Source of the DNA: Patescibacteria group bacterium
GTDB taxonomy: Bacteria > Patescibacteriota > Dojkabacteria > SC72 > T1SED10-24
Assembly: GCA_007136035.1 (NCBI GenBank)
Contig: SLHS01000080.1
Location: 1 to 18,295, forward strand
Reading direction: 5' to 3'
Length of the DNA: 18,295 nucleotides
The notes beneath the pieces were generated by a model, which had not been told where the DNA came from, ran no database searches, and saw nothing but the letters and a program-made list of their open reading frames with translations. Position numbers and translations under genes: made by a program. Every line of letters begins with the position of its first letter. Within the stretch, counting starts at the first letter, position 1. Of the stretch, positions 14,823-18,295 are shown in pieces.

Positions 14823-15494
14823 TTAGAGTTCTTTCTTAAGTTTCTCTATGACATTTTTTCTATCAACAATTTCAAATTCCAAGTTTTCAACTTGCTCAAG
14901 TGTACTTTCTCTTGGTTCAAAAAGAAATGCTTTATCTGCAAATTTCATCATCCCAAAATCCCCAGGAGCATCTCCAACAACTATTGTTTTCTCAAAAGCA
15001 CCTTTTAGAGCTGCGACATATTGTCCTTTTTGTTCACTTTTAACTTCACATGAAAATTCCCCTGTATACAAAGTCCCTTTTGTTTCATAGCTCGATGCTA
15101 AATAAGTATCAAAACCTAAATGTTCTTGCATGCTTTCAAGACAAGCATCCATAGTAGAAGAAACAACTATAAACATCCATTCATCTTTATTGAACAAATC
15201 TCTTATTTGCCTACTCCAATCAAAAAGATTCTTTTCGGGATCAAAGTCTTCCCTTATCACTTTCAAAACATCGGTATGCTTTACACCCTTCAAATATTTC
15301 TTAATCAAATCCATATCCTTCTCTACAAAATCATTATATTTTATTTCTTCTGATTTATATCGATCCCTTAATCTGGCATATTCTTTTTTATAGCCAGGAT
15401 TTGTAATTTTCAAATCTTCTAGAAGATGAAAGAACTCTACTGTCATAAACTTATCCGACAACGTATGATCATAATCTGTAATAATGGCTTTCAT
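14823..15494 (-). CDS. HAD-superfamily phosphatase (SerB-like subgroup)
   Basis: This 223-aa cytoplasmic hydrolase has all four HAD motifs: motif I DYDHTL (nucleophile D7, acid/base D9), motif II VVSST (S112/S113), motif III Lys (K156 in EQKGQY) and motif IV VGDAPGD (D175, D179). An all-helical insert between motifs I and II (about 15-95) is a C1-type cap like that of phosphoserine phosphatase and related HAD-IB enzymes. The substrate is probably a small phosphorylated metabolite, but the sequence does not identify it. Its start is 53 nt from the divergent lgt start, and a TGTTAGACT element 6 nt upstream on the minus strand fits the window's promoter style weakly. Confidence 0.8.
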   Translation of the reverse strand: MKAIITDYDHTLSDKFMTVEFFHLLEDLKITNPGYKKEYARLRDRYKSEEIKYNDFVEKDMDLIKKYLKGVKHTDVLKVIREDFDPEKNLFDWSRQIRDLFNKDEWMFIVVSSTMDACLESMQEHLGFDTYLASSYETKGTLYTGEFSCEVKSEQKGQYVAALKGAFEKTIVVGDAPGDFGMMKFADKAFLFEPRESTLEQVENLEFEIVDRKNVIEKLKKEL

Positions 15495-15500
15495 ACGAGG

Positions 15501-15509
15501 AGTCTAACA
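15501..15509 (-). promoter_or_regulatory. Weak extended -10 (TGT-TAGACT) for the HAD gene
   Basis: On the minus strand TGTTAGACT is followed by 6 nt and the ATG at 15494. The hexamer matches the consensus at four of six positions; the TG extension and spacing match the other starts. Confidence 0.35.
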
Positions 15510-15533
15510 TGAATATGAAAAAAACAAAACCGA

Positions 15534-15542
15534 TGATATAAT
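15534..15542 (+). promoter_or_regulatory. Consensus extended -10 (TGA-TATAAT) for lgt, leaderless type
   Basis: TGATATAAT is followed by 5 nt and the ATG at 15548, so transcription should begin at or just inside the start codon. It is identical to the element before mnmA. Confidence 0.65.
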
Positions 15543-15547
15543 TACTC

Positions 15548-16849
15548 ATGAACCTATATGGATTCTTTATTGGTCTAGCTTGTGTTGTTGTTTTAATAAC
15601 TGCTGATAGATTTTTTAAGGATAAGATAAAAATTAGTGATTATTTAATCATTGCTTTTTCAACTCTGCTTTTTGCTAGGTTAGGCTTTTTCTTAAATAAT
15701 CTTGGTGTTTTAGCAAGAGATCCTTTTTCTTTTTTTCGTGTATATGAAGGAGGTCTTTCAATTTTCGGAGCATTTTTTGGGCTAGCAATCTCAGCCTATT
15801 TTATTTCCAAATGGAGAAGAATTAAATTTCTGAGTTTTACAGATGCAATATTTTTAAATTTCCCACTCGCACAATCAATTGGAAGACTCGGTAACTATTT
15901 CAATCAAGAAGTATATGGAGTTCCAACAGATGTACCATGGGGTATATATATTGAACCAGCTAAAAGACTCCCTGAATATGCTATCTACACGAATTATCAC
16001 CCTATATTTGCATATGAAATAATTCTAAACTTTCTAAACTGGCTTTTTTTACTTTTCCTTTGGAAACGACACCAAATGTCTGTAGGATTGATAACTTGCT
16101 TTTACGCACTAAACTATGGCATCATACGCCTTACAGTAAACAGATTTCGCTTAGAAAAAGCAGAGTTTTTAAATATCGAAACATCTGACTTTTTTGCAGT
16201 CATTCTAATTTCTCTTGCGTGTATAATACTCTTGTCTATGGTTTTTTCAAAGAAAATACAAAGAAATATTGCCTACGTTGTTTCAAAAATTTTCAATCCT
16301 TTTTTAATAACTTTTGTCCCATTTATAATTATTGCTTATCAAAGAGATTTATTTAGAATTGAGCCTTTGCATATAAGCATAATATTCTTACTAGGTGTTA
16401 TTGGACCAATAGTTCAAATTCATTTTTTCAAAAAACTTAGATTGATAAATGATTGGGATATTTCTGATAGGACTAAAAGACCTCTTTTTACATTAATAGC
16501 AGGTACTATATTTCTTTTAATATTTTTTATTTCGCTTGCAAGTGTCTCTCTAGAAATAAAAGTTTTGACCCTCTCATTAACAATAATGACTTATATTTTC
16601 GCTATAATTTCAACGCAGTGGAAAATTAGTGGACATTTATCGTATCTTGCTTTTACACTCGCAGCTATATACCTTTTTGTAAAAGATCCCTTCTTAATAG
16701 TTCTTCTAGGGCCACTATTAGTTTTAGTCGCCTGGAGCAGAGTTAAACTAAAACATCATGATGTTTTACAAACAATTGGAGGCACTGCTCTTGGCATTGG
16801 AGTAATAGTTTCCATTTGGATTTTAGCCACAATGCCCCTTCCTTTTTAA
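15548..16849 (+). CDS. lgt: Prolipoprotein diacylglyceryl transferase fused to a PAP2-like domain
   Basis: This 433-aa integral membrane protein is much longer than a normal Lgt (about 260-290 aa). Residues 1-235 are Lgt, which moves diacylglycerol from phosphatidylglycerol to the lipobox Cys of prolipoproteins. The signature GRLGNYFNQEVYG (112-124) keeps R113, N116, N119 and E121; R194 matches a second conserved Arg. The N-terminus lacks the usual first residues and starts at the YG of the WYG region. Variants: F73 where E. coli has His103 (GGLSIFGA), and N198 where E. coli has a conserved Glu. Residues about 250-433 are a multi-helix PAP2-like phosphatase with R311-P312, SGH (361-363) and R398/H404 (Rx5H); the last Asp is Q408. 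It may hydrolyse a lipid or glycerol phosphate (inference). gatA follows after 24 nt. Confidence 0.88.
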   Translation: MNLYGFFIGLACVVVLITADRFFKDKIKISDYLIIAFSTLLFARLGFFLNNLGVLARDPFSFFRVYEGGLSIFGAFFGLAISAYFISKWRRIKFLSFTDAIFLNFPLAQSIGRLGNYFNQEVYGVPTDVPWGIYIEPAKRLPEYAIYTNYHPIFAYEIILNFLNWLFLLFLWKRHQMSVGLITCFYALNYGIIRLTVNRFRLEKAEFLNIETSDFFAVILISLACIILLSMVFSKKIQRNIAYVVSKIFNPFLITFVPFIIIAYQRDLFRIEPLHISIIFLLGVIGPIVQIHFFKKLRLINDWDISDRTKRPLFTLIAGTIFLLIFFISLASVSLEIKVLTLSLTIMTYIFAIISTQWKISGHLSYLAFTLAAIYLFVKDPFLIVLLGPLLVLVAWSRVKLKHHDVLQTIGGTALGIGVIVSIWILATMPLPF

Positions 16850-16861
16850 AATAGTTTTTAA

Positions 16862-16867
16862 TATCAT
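16862..16867 (+). promoter_or_regulatory. Putative -10 (TATCAT) for gatA
   Basis: TATCAT ends 6 nt before the ATG at 16874, in the 24-nt gap after lgt. It may give gatA its own transcript, though read-through from lgt is equally possible. Confidence 0.4.
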
Positions 16868-16873
16868 ACAAAT

Positions 16874-18286
16874 ATGGAAAATCTCGGGGTAGTGGAATTA
16901 AGAAACAAATTATTAAAAAAAGAAATTTCTTCAAAAGAGATTGCTTTGTATTATCTTAAGAAGGCAGAAGAGAAGAAGGACTTAAACATTTTCATAACTT
17001 TAAATGAAAATGCTGTTAAAGAAGCGGAGGATTTTGACAAAAAACCAACTGAAAGTAAACTCGGTGGTATACCTATTTCTATAAAAGATGTTTTTTCAAC
17101 AAAAGATTTTCGCACCACATGTGCTTCGAAAATTTTGGATAATTATGTACCTAAAGTCGAATCTACCGTCACAAAAAGAGTTTTTGAAAATGGGGGTATT
17201 AATATTGGAAAAGTAAATTTGGATCAATTTTGTCATGGTTCTTCAACCATTAATTCAGCATATGGACCAACAAGACACCCTTTAGATAAAGATAAGCTAC
17301 CTGGTGGTTCAAGCGGTGGATCTGCTGCTGCTGTGATAGCAGATACTTGTGCTGCTTCTTTGGGTACTGAAACTGCAGGCTCACTTAGACAACCAGCTTC
17401 CTGGTGTGGCGTAGTTGGTCTTAAACCAACATATGGAAGAGTTTCAAGATTTGGAGTTCTAGCAATGGGTTCCTCATTAGATTCTCCAGGACCTTTAACA
17501 AAAAATGTAGATGATAGTGCTTATTTACTTTCTGTTATTGCAGGATATGACAAAAACGATTTTACATCTTCAAAAAAGGAGGTTCCTGATTATTACAAAA
17601 ATCTTAATCCAAAAGTTGTTGAAGGTTTGAAAATAGGTATACCTAAAGAATATCTTGAAATTGATTTGGAGGATGGAGTTAGAAAAAATTTCCAAGAAGC
17701 TGTAAGGATTTTAAGAAAACTCGGAGCTCAAATCGTCGATGTTCATTTAATAAGTCCTAAATATGCCATTGCAGTATATACTCTTGTTTGTAGAAGTGAA
17801 GTCTCATCAAACCTTTCAAGATATGATGGAACAAGATATTGTGTACCAACAAAGGAGGAATCTTCCTTTATTAATTACATAGAGAGTGTTAGGGGTAAGG
17901 GTTTTGGCAACGAAGCAAAAAGACGTATTATGACAGGGACATTTGCCCTATCTGCGGGATATGCTGATAGATATTACCGAAATGCTGAAAAAATACGCCA
18001 GATTTTAAAATATGATGTACTTAATACATTAAAAAACGAAGTTGATGTAATTATTGCTCCTTCAAGCCCTACAACAGCATTACCTGATGACCAAGTGGAT
18101 AATTTGATATTTGGTGAACTAGCTGACGTCTTGGTCGAAACAAGCTCCCTTGCGGGCTTACCTGGCATTTCAATACCAAATGGTTTTTCAAAGAATTTAC
18201 CAACAGGACTTCAAATTTTTTCTAAACAATTTGAAGAACAATTAGTCCTAAATGTAGCAAAGGCTTTTGAGAATGAATTTATTTAA
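16874..18286 (+). CDS. gatA: Asp-tRNA(Asn)/Glu-tRNA(Gln) amidotransferase subunit A
   Basis: GatA is the glutaminase-type amidase of the GatCAB complex. It frees ammonia used to turn Glu-tRNA(Gln) into Gln-tRNA(Gln) and Asp-tRNA(Asn) into Asn-tRNA(Asn). At 470 aa the length is typical (about 480). The amidase signature is complete: catalytic triad K71 (ISIKDVF), cis-Ser S146 (PGGSSGGSAAAV) and nucleophile S170 (TETAGSLRQPA); spacing K71-S146-S170 equals that of the S. aureus enzyme. The family usually has GGS where this has AGS. Late motifs YADRYYRNAEKIR, DVIIAPSSPTTA and LAGLPGISIPNGF are also present. gatC and gatB are not beside it upstream; they may lie past the window edge, 9 nt after the stop, or elsewhere. 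Confidence 0.96.
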   Translation: MENLGVVELRNKLLKKEISSKEIALYYLKKAEEKKDLNIFITLNENAVKEAEDFDKKPTESKLGGIPISIKDVFSTKDFRTTCASKILDNYVPKVESTVTKRVFENGGINIGKVNLDQFCHGSSTINSAYGPTRHPLDKDKLPGGSSGGSAAAVIADTCAASLGTETAGSLRQPASWCGVVGLKPTYGRVSRFGVLAMGSSLDSPGPLTKNVDDSAYLLSVIAGYDKNDFTSSKKEVPDYYKNLNPKVVEGLKIGIPKEYLEIDLEDGVRKNFQEAVRILRKLGAQIVDVHLISPKYAIAVYTLVCRSEVSSNLSRYDGTRYCVPTKEESSFINYIESVRGKGFGNEAKRRIMTGTFALSAGYADRYYRNAEKIRQILKYDVLNTLKNEVDVIIAPSSPTTALPDDQVDNLIFGELADVLVETSSLAGLPGISIPNGFSKNLPTGLQIFSKQFEEQLVLNVAKAFENEFI

Positions 18287-18295
18287 ATTTTTATA

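Noticed and set aside
1..18295. CRISPR array, insertion sequence, prophage or transposase
   Set aside because: No direct-repeat array, terminal inverted repeats, transposase, integrase or phage genes were seen on reading both strands; composition and gene style look uniform.

Overview
The window is a compact, AT-rich bacterial chromosome segment. I count 18 protein genes and one tRNA, with almost no intergenic space and no gap above about 105 bases. Several traits suggest a member of the Candidate Phyla Radiation (Patescibacteria): tiny or overlapping gene junctions, no recognisable Shine-Dalgarno sequences, a long charged tail on ribosomal protein L19, small lysozyme-like exoproteins with one membrane anchor, a WxL-like secreted protein, a HEPN-like small membrane protein, and an Lgt fused to a PAP2-like domain. 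This placement is inference from gene content; no rRNA or marker tree is available here. UGA acts as a stop (for example at 8110-8112) and the only tRNA is an ordinary Gly-UCC, so the UGA=Gly code of Absconditabacteria/Gracilibacteria is not indicated.

Layout. 48-3452 (-) is dnaE, the replicative polymerase. Divergent from it, 3558-4547 (+) holds a lysozyme-like exoprotein and a YggT-family membrane protein. 4579-8107 (+) is a four-gene chain of overlapping genes: a degenerate GPI-type cupin protein, a membrane-anchored transglutaminase-like protein lacking its catalytic Cys, a small membrane HEPN-like protein, and a membrane-anchored beta-rich exoprotein. 8110-10157 (-) carries an XRE regulator, a DUF4214-like coiled-coil protein, a secreted WxL-like protein, tRNA-Gly and, upstream, rplS (10163-10603). 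10708-12940 (+) holds gpmI and a second lysozyme-like paralogue. 12912-13403 (-) is a DUF192 exoprotein, divergent from mnmA (13427-14491, +). 14515-15494 (-) holds an unknown acidic protein and a HAD phosphatase. 15548-18286 (+) holds an lgt-PAP2 fusion and gatA.

The genes mix core information processing (dnaE, rplS, tRNA-Gly, mnmA, gatA) and glycolysis (gpmI) with a strong envelope theme: two muralytic-type enzymes, YggT, Lgt-PAP2, DUF192, a secreted surface protein and the transglutaminase-like operon.

The most striking non-coding pattern is that most genes heading a transcription unit have a -10-like hexamer (often extended, TGnTATAAT) ending only 5-8 nt before the start codon. mRNAs would then begin at or next to the start codon, so leaderless transcription may be the rule here. 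The best candidate for an undescribed system is the 4579-8107 operon, where two proteins look like catalytically broken enzyme folds, coupled to a membrane HEPN protein.
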